Positions 53,735 to 63,528 are shown, counted from the first letter of the stretch. The stretch: DNA of 64,000 bases from JAGBWK01 sp964462445 (GCA_964462445.1 CAYWXG010000001.1:1-64000); one strand, 5' to 3'. The notes: a model not told the origin generated them from the letters alone. Numbers and translations are program-made.

Positions 53735-54331
53735 TTATTTCTCTTCTTCTGTGTTTGAATTGTTGGCCAATTCCGGGTGATATTTGGTCTCTGCCGGGTC
53801 AAATAATAATCCGGTGCATAGACATTTATGCCCACCGTTGCGCTGAAGGATGTCGTAGTTGACACAACTTTCGCATCCGCGCCAGAATGCTTCGTCGGTG
53901 GTTAATTCATCAAATGTCACGGGGCGGTATCCCAATTCAAAATTCATCTTCATCACTGCGGCTCCCGTAGTCAATGAGAATATTTTGGCTTTAGGAAACA
54001 TCTCGCGTGAGAGTTGGAAAATTCGTTGTTTGATGCGCTTGGCTACGCCGTGATTGCGAAACTCGTTGGCGACAATCAATCCTGAATTAGCTACAAATTG
54101 TTTGTTGCTCCAACATTCAATATAGCTAAATCCGGCAAATTTGTCTCCGCACAAGGCGATTACTGCCTTATTTTCAAGCATCTTTTGCTTTACATACTCG
54201 GGCGAACGCTTCGCGATACCCGTTCCACGCACTTTTGCTGCGCGGTTGATGGTGTCGAGGATTTCTTCTACATATTTCACATGTTCCTCGGTCGAAACTA
54301 CTACGTCAATCTTTGGTGAAGATTCTTCCAT
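53735..54331 (-). CDS. GNAT acetyltransferase of the arginine cluster with four-cysteine tail
   Basis: 198 residues. The acyl-CoA loop is NEFRNHGVAKRIKQRIFQL (about 89-107), preceded by SGLIVANEF and followed by IFSLTTGAAVMKMNFELGYR. It is the first gene of the unit with argG and argC, so a role in forming N-acetyl- or N-succinyl-glutamate is plausible, as no ArgA or ArgJ is seen. A feature not usual for GNAT enzymes is a C-terminal C-x2-C (153, 156) and C-x-C (170, 172) set, which could hold a metal ion. The substrate is inferred from context only. Confidence 0.8.
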   Translation of the reverse strand: MEESSPKIDVVVSTEEHVKYVEEILDTINRAAKVRGTGIAKRSPEYVKQKMLENKAVIALCGDKFAGFSYIECWSNKQFVANSGLIVANEFRNHGVAKRIKQRIFQLSREMFPKAKIFSLTTGAAVMKMNFELGYRPVTFDELTTDEAFWRGCESCVNYDILQRNGGHKCLCTGLLFDPAETKYHPELANNSNTEEEK

Positions 54332-54409
54332 TTCGTTCTTTGTCTGCTTATTGACTCTTTTCGCTTGAGCCTATGTCCTATTAATTTATGATGTTAATAA
54401 AAAAGTATG

Positions 54410-54441
54410 CAAAATTACGCTTTTTTGACCGATTTTACAAC
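54410..54441 (-). promoter_or_regulatory. Promoter of the GNAT-argG-argC operon
   Basis: Minus strand GTTG (54438-54441), 20 bases, TAATTTTG (54410-54417), about 80 bases before the first gene. A convincing ARG box was not found by eye. Confidence 0.6.
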
Positions 54442-54525
54442 TTTTTTCCATGATACTGCCAATATTTTCAATCTATTGAAGATTAAATAGGACTTTTCGG
54501 ACAATTTTTGACATTTATAGCTATA

Positions 54526-55038
54526 TCATTCAAAGTAGTGGCGACCTGCTTCCATCACTTCACGTGGCAAGAAACTACACATCAAATCATACAATGCTTT
54601 GCGTGAGGCCCCTTCCGCTATGATTGCAAACACGGTGTCTGCTCCCGGAATTGTACCCAAAATTAAAGGAGATGCCAATAAATCCAAATCGTAGGCCAGC
54701 CCGGAAGCGTATCCGTTGCGGGTCTTTATCACCATCATATTTCCCGACAAGGCTATTGAGGTGGCTGCGGGGTGAAGTGCCGATTGCAACGTCGGTAGCG
54801 GTTCGCTCTCCTCGGCTGTGCTTCTAAATGCGCTGTCGCCGGGCACTATGTAGCGATAGCCTCCCATGTCGTCGGCCACTTTTATCGTTCGTAATTTCTT
54901 CAAATCGCGCGACAACGTCGCTTGTGTCACAATATAACCCCTTACCGCTAATTGTTTCAACAATTCATCTTGACAACTGATGTTGTTGTGCGATAATATC
55001 TCTAATATTATTGATAGTCGTGATGTTCTACTTCCCAT
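54526..55038 (-). CDS. argR: Arginine repressor ArgR
   Basis: Hexameric arginine-responsive repressor. 170 residues: an N-terminal winged helix (HNNISCQDELLKQLAVRGYI, VTQATLSRDLKKL) with the S-R-D-L recognition motif, and a C-terminal oligomerisation and arginine-binding domain with ILGTIPGADTVFAIIAEGAS (usual form G-T-I-x-G-D-D; here G-A-D). It lies 194 bases upstream of the arg operon it probably controls and 43 bases after the 5'-nucleotidase. Confidence 0.95.
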   Translation of the reverse strand: MGSRTSRLSIILEILSHNNISCQDELLKQLAVRGYIVTQATLSRDLKKLRTIKVADDMGGYRYIVPGDSAFRSTAEESEPLPTLQSALHPAATSIALSGNMMVIKTRNGYASGLAYDLDLLASPLILGTIPGADTVFAIIAEGASRKALYDLMCSFLPREVMEAGRHYFE

Positions 55039-55081
55039 TGTTTTCTGTGTTGGGGACTATAAATTTTTCCCTTAATTTTTA

Positions 55082-56821
55082 TTAGTCGTTGAATAGCAAT
55101 TTGCGGTCGCGTACTATTGCCGGTTCTACAATATCTTCCGGTATGAATTTCCAGTTATCCATTTTTATTGCGTTGACTTCAGGATGTGATATTATATACT
55201 GCATCAGGTAGTAGCGCAAATCTTTATCGGTTGAAGCGACGATTCGTTTCGATAATTCTTCCTTTGCAATTCCAGATCCTTCGGTCAATATATTGCCTCC
55301 TCCATTACCTCGATATGAGTTAATTGCTACTTTATAGGTGGCATTAAAATCGAATGCGCAGCCATCGGCCATCGACAATATTGTAATCTTTTCACCTCGT
55401 GGTTTCGTCACATCAACGGTATACTTTATTCCGGCTGCTGAGTCGAAATTGTACGACGGATATTTGAATCCAACATGAGTCATATCTTCACCTTTGGCAT
55501 CATCGCGAAAGCGTAAAATATGGTCGTCGGACGATTGCATTGTGTTGGTCCATAAATCGTACGACATTTCAAGATAATCCTTTATTTCTTGTCCGCTTAG
55601 CGACATTGTGTAGAGCATATTTTCATATTTGTAGAGATTGAACATATCGCTCACGTATATATCGCCACTGTCAATTGTTGCATCAAATGATAGTGGTGCG
55701 GCAAAAGAAATATCAGCTCCCGATATTGCCAATTGTAGGCTATGTATAAAATCTATAAACCTCGACGAACCGAAATAGGCATCGCGGGTGCTCATTGCTG
55801 TGTCGATATATCCGATGCGTTGCGATACGAACGCTTCAACTGCCATTCGTTGCTCGGCAAACTTTTCCATAAATTCTCTATTAGGGGCATGATTATCTAC
55901 CTTGTCGAGTGCCGAATTGATTTCGGTAAGTCTAACCTCCCCGCTGTTATCGTCAATTTCGAATGTTGCAGTTACGGTGGCTACTCGGCGTGCATTGTTG
56001 CCCGGATTGACCACGACAACTTTTTCTCCGGCATCATTGGTTATTGTAGAGTTGAACAGCGAGTGGTCATGTCCCATCATGACGATGTCAAAACCCGGCA
56101 CATGTTTTGCTACAAGCAACGACCCGTTTTCTATCGTGTTGCCTGTTGTCTTTGTTGAATCTCTTCCGGAATGGAATAGCCCTACCGTTAAATCAGGGCA
56201 TTCCACTTCTTTGATATGTTTCATCCATTTAGCTGCCGATGTTGTCATTTCTTCAAATCGCATTCCGCTCCATAAATTTTCCGGGAGCCAACCGGGTACT
56301 GCCGGTGTTATCAATCCGAGCACTGCGATACGAACACCACTACGCTCTATTATTGTGTAGGGTGGGAGATATGGCTCATTAGTTGATGTTGAAATAACGT
56401 TAGCCCCAAGTGTTGGTGACTTTTGTAGCGAAATCCAACGGTCATACACACTATACCCTGTTTCGATGTCGTGATTACCCACTGTGCATGCGTCATATTC
56501 CATGAAATTCATCATTGCCGACGTGATATGAACAGAGACTGTGTCGATGAAATTGTAATAGTAGACTGTGGGTTGTCCTTGCAAAATATCTCCATTGTCA
56601 AGTAGCACCACATGCTCCTTCCCAACCTCTTTGCGAACGGAGTCTACATAACTATACACTCGTGCCAATGAGCCTCGTGATGGCGTACGATTTATAAAAT
56701 CTTCCGGATAATAATTCCCGTGCACGTCGGATGTCTCAATGAGTTTGATTGTGACCTCGCGCGCACTATTAGTGAAGCATGCCATGCAGCATACTAATAT
56801 TGCTATTGCTAACCGTTTCAT
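55082..56821 (-). CDS. Exported 5'-nucleotidase / 2',3'-cyclic phosphodiesterase family
   Basis: 579 residues with a signal peptide (about 1-19). The metallophosphatase domain has ETSDVHGNYYPED, LLDNGDILQGQP, TVGNHDIETG, and MGHDHSLFN, giving all usual metal ligands. The C-terminal 5'-nucleotidase domain holds DMFNLYKYENMLYTMSLSG and NSYRGNGGGN. Such enzymes release nucleosides and phosphate in the periplasm. The small membrane protein gene precedes it by 6 bases and argR follows. Confidence 0.94.
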   Translation of the reverse strand: MKRLAIAILVCCMACFTNSAREVTIKLIETSDVHGNYYPEDFINRTPSRGSLARVYSYVDSVRKEVGKEHVVLLDNGDILQGQPTVYYYNFIDTVSVHITSAMMNFMEYDACTVGNHDIETGYSVYDRWISLQKSPTLGANVISTSTNEPYLPPYTIIERSGVRIAVLGLITPAVPGWLPENLWSGMRFEEMTTSAAKWMKHIKEVECPDLTVGLFHSGRDSTKTTGNTIENGSLLVAKHVPGFDIVMMGHDHSLFNSTITNDAGEKVVVVNPGNNARRVATVTATFEIDDNSGEVRLTEINSALDKVDNHAPNREFMEKFAEQRMAVEAFVSQRIGYIDTAMSTRDAYFGSSRFIDFIHSLQLAISGADISFAAPLSFDATIDSGDIYVSDMFNLYKYENMLYTMSLSGQEIKDYLEMSYDLWTNTMQSSDDHILRFRDDAKGEDMTHVGFKYPSYNFDSAAGIKYTVDVTKPRGEKITILSMADGCAFDFNATYKVAINSYRGNGGGNILTEGSGIAKEELSKRIVASTDKDLRYYLMQYIISHPEVNAIKMDNWKFIPEDIVEPAIVRDRKLLFND

Positions 56822-56827
56822 TTATCC

Positions 56828-57091
56828 CTATAATGAACCTCTTAGAAGATAGACACCCAAAAGAAAAGCTATCAACATCACGATTGTGAACACCAATAAT
56901 GCTGTGTTCTTCAATCTGTTGCTAAATAGCAACATTCCCATTAGCGCACCGAATGGCGCTATTAATGATGCTATCCACACCAATGCGGTAGACAACTGGC
57001 CGCGACCGGTTTGGGCTCGAAAATACTCTGCTCCATGGAGCGCAAATGCGAGTATACTGACAATTCCTGTTATTATAATTAATTCGTACAT
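56828..57091 (-). CDS. Small three-helix membrane protein
   Basis: 87 residues with three hydrophobic helices (about 3-19, 36-55 and 65-84). The middle loop GRGQLSTALVWIASLIAPFG with MGMLLFSNRLKN is faintly like DUF1294 proteins, but the match is too weak to assert. It lies 6 bases before the nucleotidase gene and 30 bases after the tail-anchored protein of the GTPase cluster, so it could belong to either transcript. Confidence 0.65.
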   Translation of the reverse strand: MYELIIITGIVSILAFALHGAEYFRAQTGRGQLSTALVWIASLIAPFGALMGMLLFSNRLKNTALLVFTIVMLIAFLLGVYLLRGSL

Positions 57092-57121
57092 AGCCGAGTT
57101 TTTTATTAGTTAATTATGATT

Positions 57122-58243
57122 TTAGAAATGGATAGGAGTATTTGCTGCTAATGCTATAACTACATATGCCAATGCAACCGCTACAAGGAAGAGAAGTAAA
57201 TACAGCCACCACCATGAGCGTTTCTTTTCATGATATACAATTACGTAGTCATCTTCTATATCCTCTACAACCATTTCACAATCTGAATATTGTGGCTGTT
57301 GTGCTACGTCTTTAATTTGTATCTTTAACGTGCTACCCGCTGCCAAGTCGTCTGTGCCCAAATAAATGCAACCTGAAGCGTCGGTCAATCTTCCTATTCC
57401 GACATTTCCTCTCTGCATGATATTGACTGCTCGATTGCCGATTGGCTTCCCGTCGCAACCCACAAGTTGGATTTTAACGGTCCTATCAACAACAATTTCT
57501 TCCGGTTCGTCGTCCGGCGTTGGTGGTACAGTCGGTATTGTTGGAGTTGGGATAGTAGGAGTAGGGTATTGCGGTTGCTGAGCTACTGTCAGGTCAAAAG
57601 TATATACCATTTGTCCGGGTACTACTTTTAGTGTTAACATTTTAGTGTGTGATGGTACTTCAATCAAAAGTTCATCGCCGGGAACTAATTTACCGAAATA
57701 TTTTTCCCCATTTTCGTCAAGTGTATGATTTAGGATAACTACTTTACGGTGAATCTTAATCGGAAGATTTACCATCGGATTCCCATTCTCAATGAAGCGG
57801 GCGGTGGTGTCTTGACTTCCTGCCGGTAACACCCATGTTATATCGGTAATAGGAGCTTGTGTCGGGAAGCTATATCCCCATGCAGTAAGCATCACATGGT
57901 ATTTCCCATCGGGAGTTATAGTGTAATAAATACTCCACTCCGATGGTATTGAGTACACAGCTTGCTTCAATTTCTCGTTTGTTCCGAGCTTCTGCATACC
58001 TATTCCCTTGATTCGCATAAACTCATTGACTACAGCCTGCTTGTCGTAGTTATCACCTTGAGAAAAACTACGCCATTCATATTCTTTGGGTAGTGTCCAT
58101 TGTAAAATACCTCCAAAGCCTGCCTCCCATTTTGCAAATATTAATTCTTCAGGAGCCATTAGACGACTCATTGCGTCGTATACTTTGTCATACCCCTCTT
58201 TAATCAACGGGCGTAGTTCATTATGGTGGAATTGTACTTTCAT
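57122..58243 (-). CDS. Tail-anchored protein of the GTPase cluster, unknown function
   Basis: 373 residues, not recognised. No signal peptide; one hydrophobic segment at the very end (about 345-366, WWWLYLLLFLVAVALAYVV), so most of the protein should be cytoplasmic with a C-terminal anchor. The N-terminal 215 residues are mixed alpha/beta. A linker of repeated TIPTP units (near 230-245) leads to a beta domain (about 255-335) with VGCDGKPIGNRAVNIMQ and TDASGCIYLGTDD, resembling a carboxypeptidase-regulatory or transthyretin-like fold. AQQPQY occurs twice, on either side of that domain. It lies 41 bases after the exported coiled-coil gene. Confidence 0.7.
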   Translation of the reverse strand: MKVQFHHNELRPLIKEGYDKVYDAMSRLMAPEELIFAKWEAGFGGILQWTLPKEYEWRSFSQGDNYDKQAVVNEFMRIKGIGMQKLGTNEKLKQAVYSIPSEWSIYYTITPDGKYHVMLTAWGYSFPTQAPITDITWVLPAGSQDTTARFIENGNPMVNLPIKIHRKVVILNHTLDENGEKYFGKLVPGDELLIEVPSHTKMLTLKVVPGQMVYTFDLTVAQQPQYPTPTIPTPTIPTVPPTPDDEPEEIVVDRTVKIQLVGCDGKPIGNRAVNIMQRGNVGIGRLTDASGCIYLGTDDLAAGSTLKIQIKDVAQQPQYSDCEMVVEDIEDDYVIVYHEKKRSWWWLYLLLFLVAVALAYVVIALAANTPIHF

Positions 58244-58284
58244 CGTCGGTGATGTTTATTTGGTTGTTTCTATTTTTTAACTAT

Positions 58285-59181
58285 TTATTCTGCGCCATTG
58301 TCAGGCATCGATTCTGCAGATTCGGGGGATGGCGCTTTACCTAACATTGTTGCTATTTCGTTTCGTACTGTTTCTGTGAGGCTTCGTGGATTTTTATCCA
58401 ATTCATCAACATATTTATCATAGAGTACCCCCAAATAGCGATATGATTTTATTTTACCTATCTTTGCCTCGCTTGAAGTGAGTACATTTTCAATTTCAAT
58501 GGCGGAAATTTTATCCCCTTTTGGATTGTCGCGGAATTGTCCTACTGCTACATCGATATCTTGAATAATGCTTTCAAATGTTTCAACAGCTACGCGATAA
58601 TTGCCTACTTTAATATACAAACTGTCAATCTGTGCTTGTTGCAAATGATTAAGGATTTTTTCTCCTTTGTCATACATGTCAATCAATTGATACTCAGTTG
58701 CCGAGACTAACTCCTTGCTATATTTCTTATTGTCGAATTCATTGCATTTCGCATAGTCGACAACTATTTTCAAGAAGGTGTTCAACGTGTCGGATTGCGC
58801 TTTTAGTGCCTTTGAATAAGGGCTTAGCTTCTCCAACGTTTTTGACTCTTTTGTCAACTTCTGAGTGTCAATATGGTCAAAGTCGGCATTGTCATCCAAT
58901 GTTTGCACCTTAAAACCCTGTTCGGCATAAGGCATCACTATTTGAATCACGTTTTGCAATTCGTTGTATTCGCGTTCTTGAATTCCCGCGTTGACTTTAA
59001 GGGTTTCAACCTCTTTTTTTAGACTCTCAATTTCATTATTAGCACGAGCCAACGCAATCGAATCAAGCACATGTGTATCATCTGCCGATAATGATTCCTC
59101 GGCTGATACGTTCTGACCTATCGCTGTTATTGTCAGCAACAATATTGATATTTTAGCAAATAGCGTATTCATTATTGACAT
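58285..59181 (-). CDS. Exported coiled-coil protein of the GTPase cluster
   Basis: 298 residues, not recognised. Signal peptide about 1-27 (ISILLLTITAIGQNVSA), then a heptad-rich segment IALARANNEIESLKKEVETL (about 42-61) and a wholly helical body. There is no lipobox or second membrane segment, so a periplasmic location is expected. The first codons overlap the upstream gene by 10 bases; a second ATG three codons later (59172) would reduce the overlap to one base. The tail is Pro/Ser/Glu rich. Confidence 0.7.
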   Translation of the reverse strand: MSIMNTLFAKISILLLTITAIGQNVSAEESLSADDTHVLDSIALARANNEIESLKKEVETLKVNAGIQEREYNELQNVIQIVMPYAEQGFKVQTLDDNADFDHIDTQKLTKESKTLEKLSPYSKALKAQSDTLNTFLKIVVDYAKCNEFDNKKYSKELVSATEYQLIDMYDKGEKILNHLQQAQIDSLYIKVGNYRVAVETFESIIQDIDVAVGQFRDNPKGDKISAIEIENVLTSSEAKIGKIKSYRYLGVLYDKYVDELDKNPRSLTETVRNEIATMLGKAPSPESAESMPDNGAE

Positions 59182-60062
59182 TTTTTGTTGAGATAACTCA
59201 TTCTGCCAAATATCTCATGTCCGGAGTAAAGATACTTTTCATAGGCCAAATTTACTCGTATATTCGATACTCGTATCGAAAGTTTAGCCTTCTCGTCATT
59301 TATAAATGCATCGTCCCCATCTTTTGTCGGTTGCAATTGACTCAATGCAATATCGTAATATGAGCAGATTTCGTCGCCCAATTTGTTGTAGAAGGTCGAA
59401 CGTGCAGTTTGTAGCTTACTTTCAGTGTTATATATCTCTTTAACCTTCGTTATGGTAGCCAATCGAGTTTGGAATATAGGATTTGAGATAAAATCATTCT
59501 TTTGGTTATTGATACGATCTTGATGCGATGACCATGATGCCCATGTGTCGGTCACGTTATTAAATCGGGGACTTAGAGCGAATGATCTATTATTGAAAGA
59601 GACAATACGTTGATATAAAGAGTAGACATTGCTCACCTCCACAATCTGCGGCTTTTTGGCATACGATTTCTCATTCATTATGATGCTTTGCAATCCGGCA
59701 TAATTGTGCGCAAGTTTTTCATCATCGCAATTTGCACGTGCAAACTCGCGGTCCATCGCTGCAACACATTTCTTCGACGCGGTTTCATTAATTAGATTTC
59801 TTAGCGTTTTACTGTCGATCTCATCGATTACTCCGGCATTCTCACTTTGAGCTATCATTGTCAGTTGATGATTGTAGATCTCCTCGTCCCAATCGTTTAA
59901 TTCGCTCCATTCCCTACTTATGTCACTTCGAAGTTGGTCATGATTGGTTGCCGACAATGCCGCAGTATTTACTACTACCTCTTGCTTTGTTACGAAGGTA
60001 AATATTCCGAATATGATTCCGGAAAACACTGCAAATATTAATATCTTCTTTATTATTTTCAT
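59172..60062 (-). CDS. Membrane-anchored helical protein of the GTPase cluster
   Basis: 296 residues, not recognised. One N-terminal hydrophobic segment (about 7-25, ILIFAVFSGIIFGIFTFV) after a short basic start, which fits a signal anchor, then about 270 mostly helical, charged residues that would face the periplasm. It overlaps the exported coiled-coil gene by 10 bases, so the two are probably made in fixed ratio. The gene follows the 530-residue protein by 51 bases. Confidence 0.7.
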   Translation of the reverse strand: MKIIKKILIFAVFSGIIFGIFTFVTKQEVVVNTAALSATNHDQLRSDISREWSELNDWDEEIYNHQLTMIAQSENAGVIDEIDSKTLRNLINETASKKCVAAMDREFARANCDDEKLAHNYAGLQSIIMNEKSYAKKPQIVEVSNVYSLYQRIVSFNNRSFALSPRFNNVTDTWASWSSHQDRINNQKNDFISNPIFQTRLATITKVKEIYNTESKLQTARSTFYNKLGDEICSYYDIALSQLQPTKDGDDAFINDEKAKLSIRVSNIRVNLAYEKYLYSGHEIFGRMSYLNKKCQ

Positions 60063-60113
60063 ATCTATGAACTGGATTGAGAGTATTATGTTTCGCTCAA
60101 ATGCTCTATTTGA

Positions 60114-61706
60114 TTAAAACGATTTGTTGTTTTTCTTGGATTCTATAATTTTGCTGAGACCGCCATTAAGTCTGTTTGTTAGTTTGTTCGCCAAACCATT
60201 AAGACCCAATTTATTTGCCTTGCCTGACAAATTAGTTATGCTCTTCTTATATTCATTTGGGTCGGTCTGGTCGCTCAGTTTTTTTATGTAATTGACAACT
60301 TCATTGATGAATTCAACTTTCTCATTAAAGTTGTCATATCCATCCTTATCGGTATAATTTGTGCGACGCTTGTAAATCTTGTCAAATTGCGCGAATGAAA
60401 GATTCTCTGCCTTTTCAATTGCCTTCACGTCAACTTTGTACTGCTCCTCAATCTTTTCTTTTGCCGCTTCTTGAAGCTCTTTGGCGATTTCTTCTGCTGT
60501 TTTTTCTGTTTGCTTAGGCTCAGATTCAGGCTCAACTTCAGGACTTTTCTTGTTGAATACACCTTTCACCTTTTCTACGATTTTAGTCCCAACGTTGGAA
60601 TCTGATTCAACATTCTTTGTTGAATCAGCCGAGTTTAAGGAATCTTTCGGCTCTGTTTGTCCCGTTGGCTCTTCCAATTTTGGGGTGTCCTTTTCTCCCT
60701 CATCTTTAGGATTAGAAGGTTTAACCTGTTCTTGGGCATCCTTCTCTTTCCCTTGTGGTGCTAATACAAAGAAATAAACTCCGACGCAAATCAAAACTCC
60801 ACACAACCCGGCTATAATAAATGGAAGAATTTTATTCTTAGGCTTGCTATCTTCCGATGCCTTTATCTCAGGCTCTACAACTGCAACCGGCTTTTCCTTT
60901 GGCTGCATATTCAAATATATTATCTGAGCTTCATCATCTATCGCAATGCCACGGACCTGACTCTCGCGTGCTTGATTTATAGAAAAAGTTGTTGAGATTG
61001 ACTCATGTTTCTCGGTCTCTGGTAGGGTAATGGTGACAACTTTTGTCGGGTCGGCGATTGTTTGACCGGTTTGACGTCCATTGACAAAAATTTTATAGCT
61101 ACGCCATATTTTTGCCGGGATATTAAGCGTTGACACGTATTGCGATGGGTCGGTTACCGGCACCAATACGATTTCTCCGTATCGACTGAACTCTCCGCGC
61201 ATCGGGTCGTTGAGCAAATCGCTTATCTGTTCCGGGGTCATAAAGAGATAGGCCGTTGCGGTCAGGTCATCGCTTGTCATCACTGCCTTATAGGGATATG
61301 GCTCGGTGGTATAGCGAGCTATAATCTCCTCAAATGGTCGGTCTACTTCGTTGCGTGCTACAAAATGAAATTTTGCCCCATCATAGGTCATGCAATTGCT
61401 TTTAAAGGCATTTTGCAGCTCGACAAGCAAATTAAACATTCCCTTTACTTGCTCCTTCACCGGCACGGCTACAGAGATATACAACGTTCCCTCTCGATTA
61501 GAATCGCAGGGCGTTACGTTCTTACATACGATGGTGTAAATACTTTTATCGTGAAGATGGCGTATGACAATGAAATCGGTCGCACCCTTTGTGCCGGGAT
61601 ACTGAGCATCGATTACCGGAAATCTATTATCGCCGAGGCTCACCAAGTCGTTGCCAATCCCTTCATTGGCTCGCTTATTCCCTTTTATTTTTAATGAAAT
61701 AGCCAT
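60114..61706 (-). CDS. Single-pass bitopic protein of the GTPase cluster
   Basis: 530 residues, not recognised. Residues 1-285 are a soluble, beta-rich cytoplasmic region with LVSLGDNRFPVIDAQYPG and KGATDFIVIRHLHDKSIYTI. One membrane helix follows (about 294-316, LPFIIAGLCGVLICVGVYFF). Then comes a linker of about 85 residues rich in Lys, Glu, Pro and Ser, and a helical C-terminal domain (about 400-525) that should lie in the periplasm. It stands 35 bases after the GTPase gene. A protein with domains on both sides of the membrane next to a GTPase suggests signal or force transmission, which is inference. Confidence 0.7.
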   Translation of the reverse strand: MAISLKIKGNKRANEGIGNDLVSLGDNRFPVIDAQYPGTKGATDFIVIRHLHDKSIYTIVCKNVTPCDSNREGTLYISVAVPVKEQVKGMFNLLVELQNAFKSNCMTYDGAKFHFVARNEVDRPFEEIIARYTTEPYPYKAVMTSDDLTATAYLFMTPEQISDLLNDPMRGEFSRYGEIVLVPVTDPSQYVSTLNIPAKIWRSYKIFVNGRQTGQTIADPTKVVTITLPETEKHESISTTFSINQARESQVRGIAIDDEAQIIYLNMQPKEKPVAVVEPEIKASEDSKPKNKILPFIIAGLCGVLICVGVYFFVLAPQGKEKDAQEQVKPSNPKDEGEKDTPKLEEPTGQTEPKDSLNSADSTKNVESDSNVGTKIVEKVKGVFNKKSPEVEPESEPKQTEKTAEEIAKELQEAAKEKIEEQYKVDVKAIEKAENLSFAQFDKIYKRRTNYTDKDGYDNFNEKVEFINEVVNYIKKLSDQTDPNEYKKSITNLSGKANKLGLNGLANKLTNRLNGGLSKIIESKKNNKSF

Positions 61707-61741
61707 ATCTTAGTCGTATTTTTTGTCGGAGAAATTCGTGA

Positions 61742-63457
61742 TTAGTTGAATATTTTTTGAATATTATTAAAGAATCCTTGGACTTTCTCACCTTGTGCCA
61801 TCGATGTGATTATATTCATCAATTTATCTGCATCGTAAGCATCATATTCAAAGAGGTCGCCGAGGTAAAAACTTCCCAAACTGAAAGTGAACAGCGACGG
61901 TTGATTGTCGGTCGATTTGTTAATTGAATATTTATTACAAATCTCGCGCAATGTCCGGATTGTATTGCCATAGAGTGATTTAATCCTTTCTACCGCAATT
62001 GCATCGCGCTCTTCGCGAGTGCCAAGAGTGTCGGCTTTTGTCAAAATGAAATGAATTGCATTTGTGCGTTTCAACACTTCTTTATTCTCCACAAGCATAT
62101 TCACCATTTTGGATATTACGATATCTTGCTCTACGATGCGTGTAATTGTCGAACCATCTTTGGTGGTCGATGATAGTTTTATCAAACCGTTGGCTGTCGG
62201 GTCGATTACGATAAATATTATCTTTCGATTATCACTCGTGAGAATTCGTGTCGCTCCCGTTCCCATATCCTCAAATTTAACTTCATTTTCGGGGTTGAGT
62301 GCAATCTTCATTGCAAATTCCTCCCCCGACATCTCTATCAAGTTAATAGGGTAGTTCACTTCACTATTATCACGATATACAGTCCCTTGTATCTGTGCCA
62401 CAAAGTTCCCGAACGTACGTCCCGGCGCTTTGTTGTTGCGTCGATAGATTGTCAAATTGTCGGCATAAGTGCCACCTAACCCCGATGCTGCATTGTTATA
62501 GCTGAAATGGCGTGAGCCCAATAAACCCATCAGCACACACGTTTTGCCAGATGACGGTATCCCGAACAAGAATACATCGGTTGCGCCTTTAGCTATCTGA
62601 GGATTAGAATTTTCAGGCTGTTCAATAACCGGTAGTTCGATTTTCTCATTGAGTTTTTTATAGGTGTTTTCCGTGCAAACTCCTTCATATATAAGTTCCT
62701 CTTTTGTGAAGATTTCTTCATCCAAGAGCAACTTGAGAAAATCCAACTTATAGCTGCCCGGTTTCTCTTTCATCTTTTGAATTTCCGACCTTTTCAGCTC
62801 ATAAAACAATTCAGTAGCTTTCGGGATAAATGGCGATTGGGGCTCTTCGCTGATATAATCCGAGAGTGTCACCAAGTCGGCATCGGTCGATACCCCTTTC
62901 CATAATTCTTGTGATTTTAGCATTTCGCGAGCCTCAATGCAGTGCATCCCGTTGGGGAATTCTGTCAGATACCGATTAATGAGCACGGCGCTGTCGGTAT
63001 CTGTTAGCTCCCACACTCTGTTGTCGATTTCCGTTTCATGCGATGTTGTTGGATATTTTCTGCGATGAGTCAACAACGATGATATTGAATTTTGGTCCAC
63101 GACATCCCAATCATTATGCTCTACATCAGCAGTCAGTGCCTGATATTTTTTGCGAGCTTTGTTTACCATATTCACGTTCCCGGGATAGTTTCCGTAGCGC
63201 GATATAAAGTCTTTCAATATTGATGCCATTGTTGTGGTGTCGCTTGTTGCCGTCATTGCTTCAATCTCTTTCCATCTTGCTATCGCTTCCGGAGAGGGGA
63301 TATTTTGAAGCTCATTTTCTATCGCCTTAAATTTGGGCGTGTCCTTATATTTCAGCAAATCTTGCGGAAATTTCACCAAGCCTTGGCTTATATATTTTTT
63401 TATCTGGTCAACGCTCTGCGACATCACCATGTTCAACTGCGTCTCGGTTAGTGCCAT
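61742..63457 (-). CDS. P-loop GTPase with N-terminal helical repeats
   Basis: 571 residues, soluble. The first 280 residues contain about four helical repeats, each roughly 30 residues, with cores such as ILKDFISRYGNYPGN, LLTHRRKYPTTSHE, LINRYLTEFPNGMHC and LSDYISEEPQSPFIP. The P-loop domain has FLFGIPSSGKTCVLMGLLG (G299 to T306), a switch-like NLIEMSGEEF (372-381, E-x-x-G-E in place of D-x-x-G) and the guanine motif LTKAD (472-476), so GTP rather than ATP is expected. The S-G-E switch recalls the DO-GTPase group of conflict-system GTPases, from memory and not verified. It is the only recognisable enzyme of the cluster. Confidence 0.78.
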   Translation of the reverse strand: MALTETQLNMVMSQSVDQIKKYISQGLVKFPQDLLKYKDTPKFKAIENELQNIPSPEAIARWKEIEAMTATSDTTTMASILKDFISRYGNYPGNVNMVNKARKKYQALTADVEHNDWDVVDQNSISSLLTHRRKYPTTSHETEIDNRVWELTDTDSAVLINRYLTEFPNGMHCIEAREMLKSQELWKGVSTDADLVTLSDYISEEPQSPFIPKATELFYELKRSEIQKMKEKPGSYKLDFLKLLLDEEIFTKEELIYEGVCTENTYKKLNEKIELPVIEQPENSNPQIAKGATDVFLFGIPSSGKTCVLMGLLGSRHFSYNNAASGLGGTYADNLTIYRRNNKAPGRTFGNFVAQIQGTVYRDNSEVNYPINLIEMSGEEFAMKIALNPENEVKFEDMGTGATRILTSDNRKIIFIVIDPTANGLIKLSSTTKDGSTITRIVEQDIVISKMVNMLVENKEVLKRTNAIHFILTKADTLGTREERDAIAVERIKSLYGNTIRTLREICNKYSINKSTDNQPSLFTFSLGSFYLGDLFEYDAYDADKLMNIITSMAQGEKVQGFFNNIQKIFN

Positions 63458-63528
63458 CTCTATCTTGTTTTATTTCTTGTCTGAATAGGTTGGTTTTTGA
63501 TATAGTATTGCGTCAGCTCGCTTGTTGA

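Noticed and set aside
54370..54400. ARG box upstream of the arg operon
   Set aside because: ATTAA and TTAAT flank a 9-base gap near 54379, but the match to the known ArgR operator is too weak to claim.
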